A program made the position numbers and the translations under genes. Source: Chamaesiphon sp. 336R_metabinner_41 (GTDB lineage: Bacteria > Cyanobacteriota > Cyanobacteriia > Cyanobacteriales > Chamaesiphonaceae). From it: a stretch of DNA of 32,181 nt. How positions within the stretch are numbered: the first letter of the stretch is position 1; each line of letters begins with the position of its first letter. The stretch spans positions 1 to 32,181 of the forward strand of contig JANYDE010000012.1 of NCBI GenBank assembly GCA_025359915.1, read 5' to 3'. A model generated the notes under the pieces. The model worked only from the letters and a program-made list of their open reading frames with translations. It was not told the DNA's origin and searched no databases. Below are positions 17,494 through 26,125 of this stretch, piece by piece.

Positions 17494-18747
17494 TCATTGT
17501 AGATCTGAATGTATCACTAAAGAGCATTCCTTGTTGATGACTCGACACTTCTGTAAAGCTTTTTTGACGGCAGAATCGATATTAAATCCAAGGGGTTGTC
17601 CTTTGGCTATTTTTGCCTTGGCACGCCGAATAGCAGCAGTAACTTCTATACTTTTAGGAATCTTATTTTGCCACCAGTCTGCGCGCTCACCATACACCCA
17701 AGTATACCGATTTGCGGTTCGGAGTGCGTGGTAGATATTGTGTTCTAACAGCAATAATCGGTCATTTTGCGATAGGAAATGTGGCATGGTCTTCCCATAT
17801 TGAGAGTCTTTAGCATGAGGGGGAAATAGGTCAAGCAGAAGGTCTGAAAAGACTGATTGACCCAGTTTGACATTTTTTGCATACTTGCGATCGTTGATTC
17901 GATCGACAAACATACGTGCATCTTTAAAGATTAAGTTATGAGTTTTGTCAAACTCAGCCGCTTGGGAGAAATAGTATGACCATTCATTACCATCAATGAT
18001 TGCCGAACTGGGCTGTGCTACATCAAGCATTCCATTGACGAATGCGGGCCATAATCCATAATCATTTTTGGCGAGTTCTTGCTGTAATTTAGAGGGTTCA
18101 ATCTTTGCCAACCACAAATGTTTCATCCAACTCAATAAACCCAATGTCAGCACCTGCGTACCAGGTTGTTCTGATTGTAATGCTGTCATGAATTGAGCAC
18201 CACGCTTACGCACCTGCTGTTGATATTCTGGAAACGTTTTGGTTTGCTGTTGGGGTTGTTTGTCGTAATTCCACGAACTGCCAACATAAGGTTCTGAGTC
18301 GAATGCAATACCTCGAAAGCGACCAGCTTTGGCAGTTTTGGCAAAGTTACGAATATTTTTCTCCGCAGCAGCCCAATCAGTATTATTAAACCAATCCCAC
18401 CCTTCATCCATCCCAGACCACATGATTACAAAGTTGTCAGTGAGACGGGATGATTTAGCAGCGGCAAGATCTTTGCGATCTTGGGTAAATGCTGTATTTG
18501 GATAAGCAGTTTTTTTAAAAACCTCCCTACCCGCATTGAGCTTGATCGTTACACCATCAAAAGGACGTTGCTCCATCGCTTTAAGATGTTCGAGCAAGAA
18601 GTTAGGAGTTGGCGCATCCCATCCATACTCGATTAATTTCTTGGCCGTTGCTTGAGTTTCTACCGCTTTTACTGGCAGATACAATATTACCAAAAGCATC
18701 ACCAAGATCGAACATAAAATGAACTTCCGATCGATTCGTAGTCGCAT
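17494..18747 (-). CDS. Secreted or membrane-anchored protein, TIM-barrel glycosidase-like, unknown
   Basis: I do not recognise the family. A strongly hydrophobic segment at about residues 9-28 after a basic N terminus looks like a signal peptide or anchor. The rest reads like an alpha/beta barrel: strand-like PFDGVTIKL, FVIMWSGMDEGW, RFRGIAFDSEPY (D150, E152), TQVLTLGLL and SAIIDGNEWSYYF (D252, E255). Acidic residues at strand ends are what a glycoside hydrolase would show, but no family motif is clear. At the end of a polysaccharide operon, a lyase or hydrolase acting on the product in the periplasm or outside is reasonable inference. The gene is downstream of the Wzy-like gene on the same strand, 136 bp away. 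Confidence 0.7.
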   Translation of the reverse strand: MRLRIDRKFILCSILVMLLVILYLPVKAVETQATAKKLIEYGWDAPTPNFLLEHLKAMEQRPFDGVTIKLNAGREVFKKTAYPNTAFTQDRKDLAAAKSSRLTDNFVIMWSGMDEGWDWFNNTDWAAAEKNIRNFAKTAKAGRFRGIAFDSEPYVGSSWNYDKQPQQQTKTFPEYQQQVRKRGAQFMTALQSEQPGTQVLTLGLLSWMKHLWLAKIEPSKLQQELAKNDYGLWPAFVNGMLDVAQPSSAIIDGNEWSYYFSQAAEFDKTHNLIFKDARMFVDRINDRKYAKNVKLGQSVFSDLLLDLFPPHAKDSQYGKTMPHFLSQNDRLLLLEHNIYHALRTANRYTWVYGERADWWQNKIPKSIEVTAAIRRAKAKIAKGQPLGFNIDSAVKKALQKCRVINKECSLVIHSDLQ

Positions 18748-18883
18748 AAATTATGTGTAAAATCAAAATTATTATGTGACTAATATTGTAACTCAAATTG
18801 TTCCAGTCATACATGAATTGGAACGTAGATTTTTTGGCACCCTTACAAAATAAAACTAGACGGGATATCCTTCATTGATACTC

Positions 18884-20215
18884 TTATGATTTACGCAAAA
18901 TATCCTGCTTTACAAAAGAAGTTTCCTTATTCATAGACAGCCAGAGACAATAATACAAATAATAAAAAACGGTAAATCTAATCAGATAAGGATTAGTCCC
19001 ATCAGCAAATAGTAAAGACAATAAACCAGCTAGAGATGACATATAAAAAATTTTGCCACTCTTATAAAAATTCTTAAAAAGATTTATACATATCAATAGT
19101 AGCCCAAAACAATGTATACCTGTTCCTAATAAGCCCATATTGTTTAATCTCAGTATATAACCCAGCTCATATCGCCAAGGGCGTTCGTCATTTCTAACTA
19201 ATGAGACTGCGGCACCATTTCCATGTCCAATTATGGGACTTTCATACCAACCGTCTAATAATGAGTTAAATTGTCCGATCCTTTCCACATCCCCTTTATT
19301 CTTTTCCGTGAAACCTTTAATAAGAGTTTCATAGTCTATGTGGATGATGTCAACAACATTGTTTGCAAATGAAACTAGAATAATGAAAAACAAAATTGTA
19401 CTTAACATCAGCATAATATGTTTTCTACCTTCTTCAACATACCTCATGTTCTTATACTTTTGAGTAGAAGATGCTATTGTCTGAACAATTACTATGATCA
19501 CAAGTGAGCTAATAAAACCTACCAATAGCCCCTGTCGGCCAGACATAATAATACAAAAAAGGGTGCTAGTAAAATTAAATAAATTGATCGCTATTAAAAA
19601 ACTTCCACGTACTTTATCAATATTTTTTAATTTAATTTTACGTTGAAAATCTGTAATAGAATGAGCCAGATCGTGAAAACTAACTGATGTGAGATAAGAA
19701 AGAGATGCTAGAGGGATAAATCGTATCCCCGTAACTTTCCCATCACTATTTGTTGCAACTCCTTCTATTTCAGAAGAATCACTAAGGCTAGCTAAGAAAT
19801 CAGACCCCCCACCGAAATTAAGCATTTGGAGAATAAAAATAACTCCAATTATAAATGTAGATATCGTAAAACACAGGCTAATCATTTTCACAAAATTATC
19901 ACTTTTGCCTGTGGAAAATATAGCCAGATAGAGGAGAGGGAAAATAGTATCAAGAAAAAAGTACTCTTCGGCACCAGGTTTGTTTGTAATCAGACCAAAT
20001 GATGTGAAAATAAATGAATTGATCATTAGAATTTTAAATGCCAATAAATTTTTGTTTTCACTCAAAAATTTCTTGGTAAAAGAACTCATTGATTGGCTGA
20101 ATTTAAAAAAAGTGTTGAAAATGATCGCAGCCAGCAAGACAAGTTGAATGTTGTCTTGTGTAATGGGAAGAACCTGAATATAGACAAAATAAATAAAAAT
20201 CAGGAGATTATACAT
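18884..20215 (-). CDS. Wzy/O-antigen ligase-like polytopic membrane protein
   Basis: About 443 residues with roughly ten to twelve membrane helices. The segment IMSGRQGLLVGFISSLVIIV resembles the conserved core of O-antigen ligase/polymerase (Wzy_C/WaaL) proteins, where an arginine after the serine-glycine is typical. A large periplasmic loop follows the helix near FANNVVDII, with GHGNGAA in it, also common in the family. These proteins polymerise or ligate undecaprenyl-linked glycans at the periplasmic face. I use the ATG at 20215, 7 nt after the formyltransferase stop. A TTG at 20230 would overlap that gene by 8 nt and is also possible. Sequence is AT-rich compared with its neighbours. Confidence 0.82.
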   Translation of the reverse strand: MYNLLIFIYFVYIQVLPITQDNIQLVLLAAIIFNTFFKFSQSMSSFTKKFLSENKNLLAFKILMINSFIFTSFGLITNKPGAEEYFFLDTIFPLLYLAIFSTGKSDNFVKMISLCFTISTFIIGVIFILQMLNFGGGSDFLASLSDSSEIEGVATNSDGKVTGIRFIPLASLSYLTSVSFHDLAHSITDFQRKIKLKNIDKVRGSFLIAINLFNFTSTLFCIIMSGRQGLLVGFISSLVIIVIVQTIASSTQKYKNMRYVEEGRKHIMLMLSTILFFIILVSFANNVVDIIHIDYETLIKGFTEKNKGDVERIGQFNSLLDGWYESPIIGHGNGAAVSLVRNDERPWRYELGYILRLNNMGLLGTGIHCFGLLLICINLFKNFYKSGKIFYMSSLAGLLSLLFADGTNPYLIRFTVFYYLYYCLWLSMNKETSFVKQDILRKS

Positions 20216-20222
20216 ATAATCG

Positions 20223-20894
20223 TTAATCAACTTTTAGCTGAAAGCGGAATCCGGCAATATCGATGCTGGGTTGGTACATGCCGTAACTTACCGCTCTAAC
20301 GCGCCTGGCTATTTCATCATCGCTCATGTCTTGCCTGAGAATACCGAGTGTGTTGAATTCCTCTCTACTGTGGTGCTGTCCAGTCCAAATCTCATCAGAT
20401 TCTGGTAAAGGTTCGCCATTGAGAATTTTGCCGATAATTTCGTAGAACAACACTATTTGAAATTCATAGGTTCTCCGCAGCAACGAGTCAACATCATCTG
20501 TTGGAAAAACCGGAAACTTTTTGACAGCGATAATTTTGCCAGTATCTACTTTCTTCGCCATATGATGGCAGGTAACGCCATACTCGGAAGCATTGTCGTA
20601 GAGGGCATAATTGTTGCAGCCAATACCAGGGTAATTCGGTGATGCTGGGTGAAAATTGATCGCGCCTTTGGGTGCGGATTGAATGACAGAGACAGGCACA
20701 ACCCATCTACACAGATAGGAAATGAGGTAATCCCCACGCCAGTGATGGATCTCTGCTGGCATTGGCTGTTCCCAAGTGGAACGATATGATGTCACATTTT
20801 CAAAATTATCATTGACAAATTTGAATGCTCGATCGCAATATTCATCATCTTTTTTACCTAAAAACAGCACAGAACTAGTTGACTTATCTTTCAT
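20223..20894 (-). CDS. Formyltransferase-family protein, probable sugar N-formyltransferase
   Basis: The 223-residue protein has the N10-formyl-tetrahydrofolate formyltransferase core: GAINFHPASPNYPG with N80 and H82, and D117 in VDTGKII, matching the Asn-His-Asp triad of methionyl-tRNA formyltransferase in order and spacing. It is too short for Fmt and lacks its tRNA-binding C-terminal domain. The setting between glycan genes suggests it formylates the amino group of a nucleotide-linked amino sugar, as WbkC, VioF and ArnA relatives do. No aminotransferase for such a sugar is in the window, so the substrate is unknown. It is directly followed by the Wzy-like gene. Confidence 0.85.
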   Translation of the reverse strand: MKDKSTSSVLFLGKKDDEYCDRAFKFVNDNFENVTSYRSTWEQPMPAEIHHWRGDYLISYLCRWVVPVSVIQSAPKGAINFHPASPNYPGIGCNNYALYDNASEYGVTCHHMAKKVDTGKIIAVKKFPVFPTDDVDSLLRRTYEFQIVLFYEIIGKILNGEPLPESDEIWTGQHHSREEFNTLGILRQDMSDDEIARRVRAVSYGMYQPSIDIAGFRFQLKVD

Positions 20895-20924
20895 CGGATA
20901 ATTTAGCTTAATTTATTTATTTAT

Positions 20925-21299
20925 TTATTGATTACCGAGTGCAAAACAAAATTCTTTCAGTGCTGTCGCAGCCTCCTGCGGATACTTACAACTTTCAAAA
21001 CTAAATTTATCTTCGGGCTTATGACTTTTTGTAGCTGCTAGATGTTCCCACAGTTCCAGCCAAATGTCTAAATGTGCAACTAGATCGATCGCGTTTTGCT
21101 GCTGTTCTAAAGGTAATTGATGACCTTTGGAGAGAATCAAACTCCGGATCTCGTGGTTATTATCTCTCAAAATTTTGGCAAATAAAAATTGCCTACCATC
21201 GGAATGAAAGTTCTGATAAGCAGCCTCACCTCGTCGGAAGTGCATACTCAATGGTCCCAACAGTTCTGAGACGAGTATTTCTTGCTCTCGTATTGACAT
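20925..21299 (-). CDS. Small helical protein of unknown function
   Basis: A protein of 124 residues that I do not recognise. It is soluble, mostly alpha-helical in character, without signal peptide or membrane segment. It has FRRGEAAYQNF and LDIWLELWEHL as distinctive stretches. I chose the ATG at 21299 because GGA lies 7 nt upstream; the longer frame starts with GTG at 21311. It sits 30 bp before the formyltransferase gene and is probably co-transcribed with it, so it could be an accessory subunit or regulator of that step, but nothing in the sequence proves this. Confidence 0.75.
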   Translation of the reverse strand: MSIREQEILVSELLGPLSMHFRRGEAAYQNFHSDGRQFLFAKILRDNNHEIRSLILSKGHQLPLEQQQNAIDLVAHLDIWLELWEHLAATKSHKPEDKFSFESCKYPQEAATALKEFCFALGNQ

Positions 21300-21472
21300 G
21301 AGTGATTCCACTATTATGACGTTATCTCAACAATATACATAAGATTATAATTGCTGTTACGCTATTTTATATCTACGTTTCTTGGCTGAATCTTTCGTCG
21401 ATCTGAGTCCGAAGTGCTGATAATAGAGCGATTTAGCTGTTTAACAAATTATCGGATCGATTGTAATGATTA

Positions 21473-22615
21473 TTATTGAAGTGCCATCGCTTCCGCATAC
21501 AATGCTTCGTGGAACTTGATGATGCAGTTGAGATCGTAGTTGGCGATGTGTACACGTCCGCGTTTAGCCATGTTATTTGCCTCTTCTGGTCGATCGAGAA
21601 TCCAATCGATGGCGGCAGTCAAACCGATGACATCGCCGACATCAATCAACAAGCCATAACCACCCGCCAGTAAATCCTGAGTGCCACGGACTTTGGTACC
21701 GATGGTGGGCACCTCTGAAGCCAGCGATTCGAGGATCGTCCGGGGTAATCCTTCTCGTCCTGAAGCCAGGATGTTTGCGCTGGCGGCTTTCATGAGGACG
21801 GGAATGTCTGAGCGACGACCGAGAAAATGGATCCGATCGATCACACCTAATTCTATGGCCAACTGCTCGATCTTGTCCCTGAGTGGGCCAGTACTCACAA
21901 ATGCGAAATGGGCATCCGTTCGAGCTATTTTGGCGAACGCATTCAGCAGATCCACATGCCGTTTGTTGGCATTCAATTCTGCTACAGACAGCAATAATGG
22001 GGTATCCTCGCTGATGTCTAATTCTTGCCGTAGGGCAATCACGGCAGCATCAGGCACCATCTCGCGATTATAATACTGTAAATCTACGCCAATACCTGGC
22101 ATGTAGCGACAGCGATCTGGTGGGACTAATTCATATTTTAGGGCTGCATCCCGATCTTCGAGATTAATGACGATCAAATAGTCCATCCAGTGACGAGCTA
22201 ACTTTTCTAACGCCAGAAACGCCGCATTTGTGAGCGGATTGCCGCCAAGATAGAAATGAAAGCCGTGTGCGGTATAAATAATTTTAGCTTTGAGCTGTTT
22301 GCGGACATCCTTCAATGCATACCGAGTCACAAAAGCCGCAACCGGAGTGTGGACATGGATGATGTCATATTGCTCGCGCAAGACAATCTCTCTAATTTTG
22401 CCTGGAGTTCCCAGTAGATTGCGAGGATCGAGGGGATTTCGCGACCATTGGACTTCCCACAATCGATCGAATAATTGATGACAGGGATCGTCGGGTGTGA
22501 AGCCACAGGACATTGCATCTACTTGCCAGCCGATCTTGCGAAAATGGGCAGCAAAAGGCAGCAAAAAATTGACGATAACGATCGGAACTGTTGTGACTAT
22601 TAACAGTTTAGGCAT
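21473..22615 (-). CDS. Family 4 glycosyltransferase
   Basis: The 380-residue GT-B enzyme has the N-terminal acceptor domain beginning KLLIVTTVPIVIVNFLLPFAAHF, with DIIHVHTPVAAFVTRYALK and YTAHGFHFYLGG, typical of the PglA/EpsD-like branch. The donor domain starts near SVAELNANKRH and contains FLGRRSDIPVLMKAA and then SGREGLPRTILESLASEVPTIGT, which carries the E-x7-E motif (EGLPRTILE). Donor is likely a UDP-sugar but this is family inference. ATG 22615 is preferred over a TTG at 22627. It heads the minus-strand run; a 173-bp gap separates it from the small helical gene. Confidence 0.92.
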   Translation of the reverse strand: MPKLLIVTTVPIVIVNFLLPFAAHFRKIGWQVDAMSCGFTPDDPCHQLFDRLWEVQWSRNPLDPRNLLGTPGKIREIVLREQYDIIHVHTPVAAFVTRYALKDVRKQLKAKIIYTAHGFHFYLGGNPLTNAAFLALEKLARHWMDYLIVINLEDRDAALKYELVPPDRCRYMPGIGVDLQYYNREMVPDAAVIALRQELDISEDTPLLLSVAELNANKRHVDLLNAFAKIARTDAHFAFVSTGPLRDKIEQLAIELGVIDRIHFLGRRSDIPVLMKAASANILASGREGLPRTILESLASEVPTIGTKVRGTQDLLAGGYGLLIDVGDVIGLTAAIDWILDRPEEANNMAKRGRVHIANYDLNCIIKFHEALYAEAMALQ

Positions 22616-22848
22616 AAATCTTGGCAAAACTAGTAAGCTAGCAGCAAGCGGATCTGATTTTCAATGACCATATAATCCAGCAAGCTGGCAATCCTTATTA
22701 TACACACTCTACACAATGAACTACTATACCACTACTGATATTAATACTAGTGAAGACTGATTCTTGGGTAAAATAGAGATAGCTCTAATAGTGGTCATTA
22801 ATCCTGTGTCACTGTCAGCATATTCAATTTTCAGGGAACAGTTTACGC

Positions 22849-24657
22849 ATGTCTAACGCAGAACAGCCAGAGAAAATCCATCTACCGAAAACCAGCGAAT
22901 CGGAAACCCTCAAAAAAATTAGACACACCACCTCCCATGTGATGGCGATGGCGGTACAGAAGCTGTTTCCCAAGGTTCTGGTAACGATCGGCCCGTGGAT
23001 CGAAAATGGGTTCTACTACGATTTTGACAGCCCTGATGCCTTTACAGACAAGGATCTGAAGTCAATTGGGCGAGAGATGATCAAAATCATCAATCAAAAA
23101 TTGCCAGTTGTGCGCGAAGAATTGAGCCGCGCCGAAGCTGAAGCCAGAATTACCGCCGTTAACGAACCCTATAAATTAGAAATCCTCGCTGGATTGCAAG
23201 AACCGATCACTTTCTATCATCTCGCAGATAAATGGTGGGATTTGTGTGCGGGGCCGCATGTGGAGAATACTGGAGATATCCATCCCAAAGCCTTTAAACT
23301 CGAAGCAGTTGCGGGTGCATACTGGCGGGGGGATGAAACCAAAGCGCAACTTCAGCGGATCTACGGCACCGCCTGGGAGACTCCCGAACAGCTCGCCGAA
23401 TATGAACGCCGCAAGGAAGAAGCACTCCGCCGCGATCATCGGAAATTAGGGAAAGAACTAGGCTTATTTATTTTCTCAGAGTTGGTTGGCCCTGGTTTAC
23501 CATTGTGGACACCAAAAGGAACAATTCTCCGCAGTACTTTAGAAGACTTCCTCAAAAAAGAGCAAACGAAACGGGGCTATTTACCTGTAGTTACGCCTCA
23601 CATTGCCAAAACCGATCTATTTATGAAATCGGGACACAGGCAGAAATACAAGGAAGATATGTTCCCAATTATGGCGGACAATCTCGAAGACATTGCGGCG
23701 GACAATGGCTTTGTGATGAAGCCGATGAACTGTCCATTTCACATCCAGATCTATCAAAGCGATTTGCGTTCTTATCGCGATTTACCGATTCGCTATGCGG
23801 AATTTGGCACGGTTTATCGCTACGAGCAATCTGGTGAACTTGGCGGCTTAACTCGCGTGCGTGGCTTTACCGTCGATGACTCCCACCTCTTTGTCACTCC
23901 CGAACAATTGGATGAAGAATTCCTCAATGTGGTCGATTTAATCCTCTCGGTGTTCGAGAAACTCCGACTCAAAAACTTCAAAGCACGCTTAAGTTTCCGA
24001 GATCCAGCCTCTGATAAATATATCGGAACTGATGAGGCTTGGAATAAAGCCGAAGGCGCAATTAGCCGCGCTGTTGAAAAGCTGGGGATGGATCATTTCA
24101 TCGGCATTGGCGAAGCCGCTTTTTATGGGCCTAAACTTGATTTTATCTTTAGTGATGCACTCGATCGAGAGTGGCAATTGGGAACTGTCCAGGTAGACTA
24201 CAATCTCCCCGAACGGTTTGAACTCGAATATATCGACGAACACAGCAGCCGTCAACGTCCGGTAATGATTCACCGCGCACCATTCGGCTCCCTCGAACGA
24301 CTAATCGGGATTTTGATCGAAGAATACGCTGGAGATTTCCCCCTGTGGATGGCTCCCGTTCAGATGCGGTTAGTTCCTGTCGCTCAAGACTTTATCCCCT
24401 TTGCCAAAGAAGTCTGTGCCAAATTACTCGCCCTCGGTGTTCGTGCGGAAGTAGACACCAGCAACGAGCGTCTCGGCAAGATGATCCGCAACGTAGAGAA
24501 GGCAAAAATCCCCGTTGTGGGCATCATTGGTGGTAAAGAGGTAGAAGACAACACAATTAGCATTCGCACCCGTATAGAAGGCGAATTAGGGGCAATTGGT
24601 GTCGATGAAGTGGTGAAACGAATTGTGGATTCGATCGCTAATTTTAGCGATTTCTAA
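22849..24657 (+). CDS. thrS: Threonyl-tRNA synthetase (without TGS domain)
   Basis: ThrRS charges tRNA-Thr in the cytoplasm. The 602 residues begin almost at the editing domain: H26-x3-H30 (HTTSH) and CAGPH with C133 and H137 are its metal-like cluster. The class II core has zinc ligands C295 (MNCPFH), H346 (DDSHLF) and H475 (IHRAPFGS), motif 2 YRYEQSGELGGLTRVRGF and motif 3 GSLERLIGILIEE, followed by the anticodon-binding domain (about 500-602). The N-terminal TGS domain of E. coli ThrRS is absent, as I recall for other cyanobacterial enzymes. It interrupts the polysaccharide locus and has its own 233-bp upstream region. Confidence 0.96.
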   Translation: MSNAEQPEKIHLPKTSESETLKKIRHTTSHVMAMAVQKLFPKVLVTIGPWIENGFYYDFDSPDAFTDKDLKSIGREMIKIINQKLPVVREELSRAEAEARITAVNEPYKLEILAGLQEPITFYHLADKWWDLCAGPHVENTGDIHPKAFKLEAVAGAYWRGDETKAQLQRIYGTAWETPEQLAEYERRKEEALRRDHRKLGKELGLFIFSELVGPGLPLWTPKGTILRSTLEDFLKKEQTKRGYLPVVTPHIAKTDLFMKSGHRQKYKEDMFPIMADNLEDIAADNGFVMKPMNCPFHIQIYQSDLRSYRDLPIRYAEFGTVYRYEQSGELGGLTRVRGFTVDDSHLFVTPEQLDEEFLNVVDLILSVFEKLRLKNFKARLSFRDPASDKYIGTDEAWNKAEGAISRAVEKLGMDHFIGIGEAAFYGPKLDFIFSDALDREWQLGTVQVDYNLPERFELEYIDEHSSRQRPVMIHRAPFGSLERLIGILIEEYAGDFPLWMAPVQMRLVPVAQDFIPFAKEVCAKLLALGVRAEVDTSNERLGKMIRNVEKAKIPVVGIIGGKEVEDNTISIRTRIEGELGAIGVDEVVKRIVDSIANFSDF

Positions 24658-24673
24658 TCCGTAGGACAGATTC

Positions 24674-24706
24674 AGATCCCCGACTTCTCGGAGAAGTCGG
24701 GGATCT
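24674..24706. terminator. 33-bp perfect palindrome after thrS
   Basis: Two 16-bp arms, AGATCCCCGACTTCTC and its exact complement, surround a single G. It lies between convergent thrS and a glycosyltransferase gene and probably ends both transcripts. A closely related hairpin occurs at 31278-31304, so it is a dispersed repeat. Confidence 0.7.
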
Positions 24707-24749
24707 AGCGAGCGCAAACATCCTCTAACCGCCCTGGCGATTGCGATCA

Positions 24750-25745
24750 CTATTTCTTGAGCTTTTTCTGAATACTTTTGACTACTTTCAATATTCTTAG
24801 CTGTAAAATACGCTGATAATTTAGATCGGGAATATCGGAAATACCTGGACTGACACGATCGAATAAATGATTTATTTCGGTCAAAATTACTGGCAGGCGA
24901 GAGCGGATATTTTCAGTTCTATATTCAGCAACTAGGGCTTCAATACTATTAACTGGCGCGGCGGATTTGATGACACCTAAGATTCGTTCGACATCATAAG
25001 CCGTACTAAAACCAGCAATTTTGTGACAGTTGAATCCTGGATCTAAATAATCTGATAAACCATGATTGACACTGGAGAATACGTGACAGCCACAGCTCAT
25101 TGCTTCTAGCGGCTGCAATCCAAATCCTTCGGTTACGCCTTGAGCCGCCCAATATTGGGCAGAATCATATAAATAAACATGCGATCGATTGAATGAATCT
25201 GCCAAACTATCGACAAATCCATCGATGATTTCGACGTGACAATGTTGCTGTAAAGCGGGAATTAATTGGTTTAATAAGTAGTCAGAAGATTTGCGGGCAT
25301 GAACTAATACATCGATCGATCTTGGCTCTTGACGATCGACAAATTCATCAGAAATTTGATTGGGCAAATAATATAATAACGAGTGCGGCGATCTCTGTCC
25401 CCAATAGCCGAGGGTATTGCGACTGACACAGACAATCGGGATCTGCGCGGGGAGCCGAAAGCCATACTCGGCACTATGTGCGTGGTAAATTGTGGGATAA
25501 CCTCGCAGCCGAGCGACTAGTTTGGGGACATCAAAACCCCAACTCACCACGAAGATCGTATCTGCTTGGGGTGGATGTTGGAGGATGTCATCCAAAAATG
25601 GCTTGTCTGGCTCTCGTTGACGATAAGTGACAATTTCGGCGGGACAGATCTGTTTGACTAGCTCGATCGTTTTCAGTTCAGCCCATAATCCCCCGCAGTG
25701 AAATTTCTGGGTAGTTCCTGGTAGGAGAAAAAGAAGTTTTCGCAT
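24750..25745 (-). CDS. Glycosyltransferase, GT4-like
   Basis: A 331-residue GT-B-like protein. It starts KLLFLLPGTTQKFHCGGLWAEL with a glycine-rich acceptor loop and has PTIYHAHSAEYGFRLP and IPIVCVSRNTLGYWG in the first domain. The second domain ends with the donor-site segment EGFGLQPLEAMSCGCHVFSS, which carries an E-x7-E motif (EGFGLQPLE). It has no signal peptide or membrane helix. It is alone on the minus strand beyond thrS, so it may belong to the same glycan pathway or act separately. The C terminus (KKLKK) is basic. Confidence 0.82.
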   Translation of the reverse strand: MRKLLFLLPGTTQKFHCGGLWAELKTIELVKQICPAEIVTYRQREPDKPFLDDILQHPPQADTIFVVSWGFDVPKLVARLRGYPTIYHAHSAEYGFRLPAQIPIVCVSRNTLGYWGQRSPHSLLYYLPNQISDEFVDRQEPRSIDVLVHARKSSDYLLNQLIPALQQHCHVEIIDGFVDSLADSFNRSHVYLYDSAQYWAAQGVTEGFGLQPLEAMSCGCHVFSSVNHGLSDYLDPGFNCHKIAGFSTAYDVERILGVIKSAAPVNSIEALVAEYRTENIRSRLPVILTEINHLFDRVSPGISDIPDLNYQRILQLRILKVVKSIQKKLKK

Positions 25746-25879
25746 AAAATTGAAAGTCTAGTGGCGGGTTTGGGCACGCTTGGGAATAGACTACGATAGA
25801 TCGATCGAGTAGCTGTTTTTTGTCGGCGACAGATTTTTGGGCAATCATATTGTCATCGATCGATTGTGAAAATAATTAG

Positions 25880-25903
25880 AATATCCGAGTTTACACGGTA
25901 CTC
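25880..25903 (+). promoter_or_regulatory. Shared upstream motif, copy 1
   Basis: A 24-bp block beginning AATATCCG and ending ACGGTACTC matches 22 of 24 positions with a block at 31350-31373. Both precede genes for secreted surface-type proteins. It lies about 220 bp before the start codon at 26126. It could be a regulator site or a relic of duplicated upstream DNA. Confidence 0.5.
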
Positions 25904-26107
25904 AATTACAGACGACGTGACTTAGTATAGCAGTGGGTGGGGAGCTGTCAACACAATTAAGTTACATAAACCATCGCAATTATCAAATTTTATTGAATTT
26001 GTAGAGCCAGGTTTATCGATTGAAATTTTCAATCTTGGAACCAATAACGTGATTCGACATTAGTCGGATGGCGAAATATTTATTTTATTTATAATAACCC
26101 GTTAAAC

Positions 26108-26113
26108 TATAAT
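26108..26113 (+). promoter_or_regulatory. Candidate -10 box (TATAAT)
   Basis: A perfect TATAAT ends 12 nt before the ATG at 26126. No good -35 box is seen 17 bp upstream. If used, transcription would begin around 26120, leaving almost no leader for that ATG; the in-frame ATG at 26225, preceded by AGGA, would then be the better start. Confidence 0.35.
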
Positions 26114-26125
26114 TGATCGATCGCC

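Larger units (their letters stand above)
25746..26125. promoter_or_regulatory. Divergent intergenic region upstream of the large surface protein
   Basis: 380 bp without a credible gene, between the divergent glycosyltransferase and the 1275-aa protein. It contains a 24-bp motif shared with another upstream region (25880-25903), a small hairpin with arms GATTGAAA and TTTCAATC (26018-26034) and a TATAAT box just before the start codon, each noted separately or here. Confidence 0.65.

Noticed and set aside
21681-22073. 130-codon frame opposite the GT4 glycosyltransferase
   Set aside because: It is antisense to a well-supported glycosyltransferase domain and its composition (Arg/Ser-rich) is typical of a shadow frame.
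5800-25745. A defence, toxin-antitoxin or biosynthetic gene cluster hidden in the locus
   Set aside because: All recognisable genes belong to glycan synthesis, modification or export, except thrS; no nuclease, toxin or assembly-line enzyme is present.
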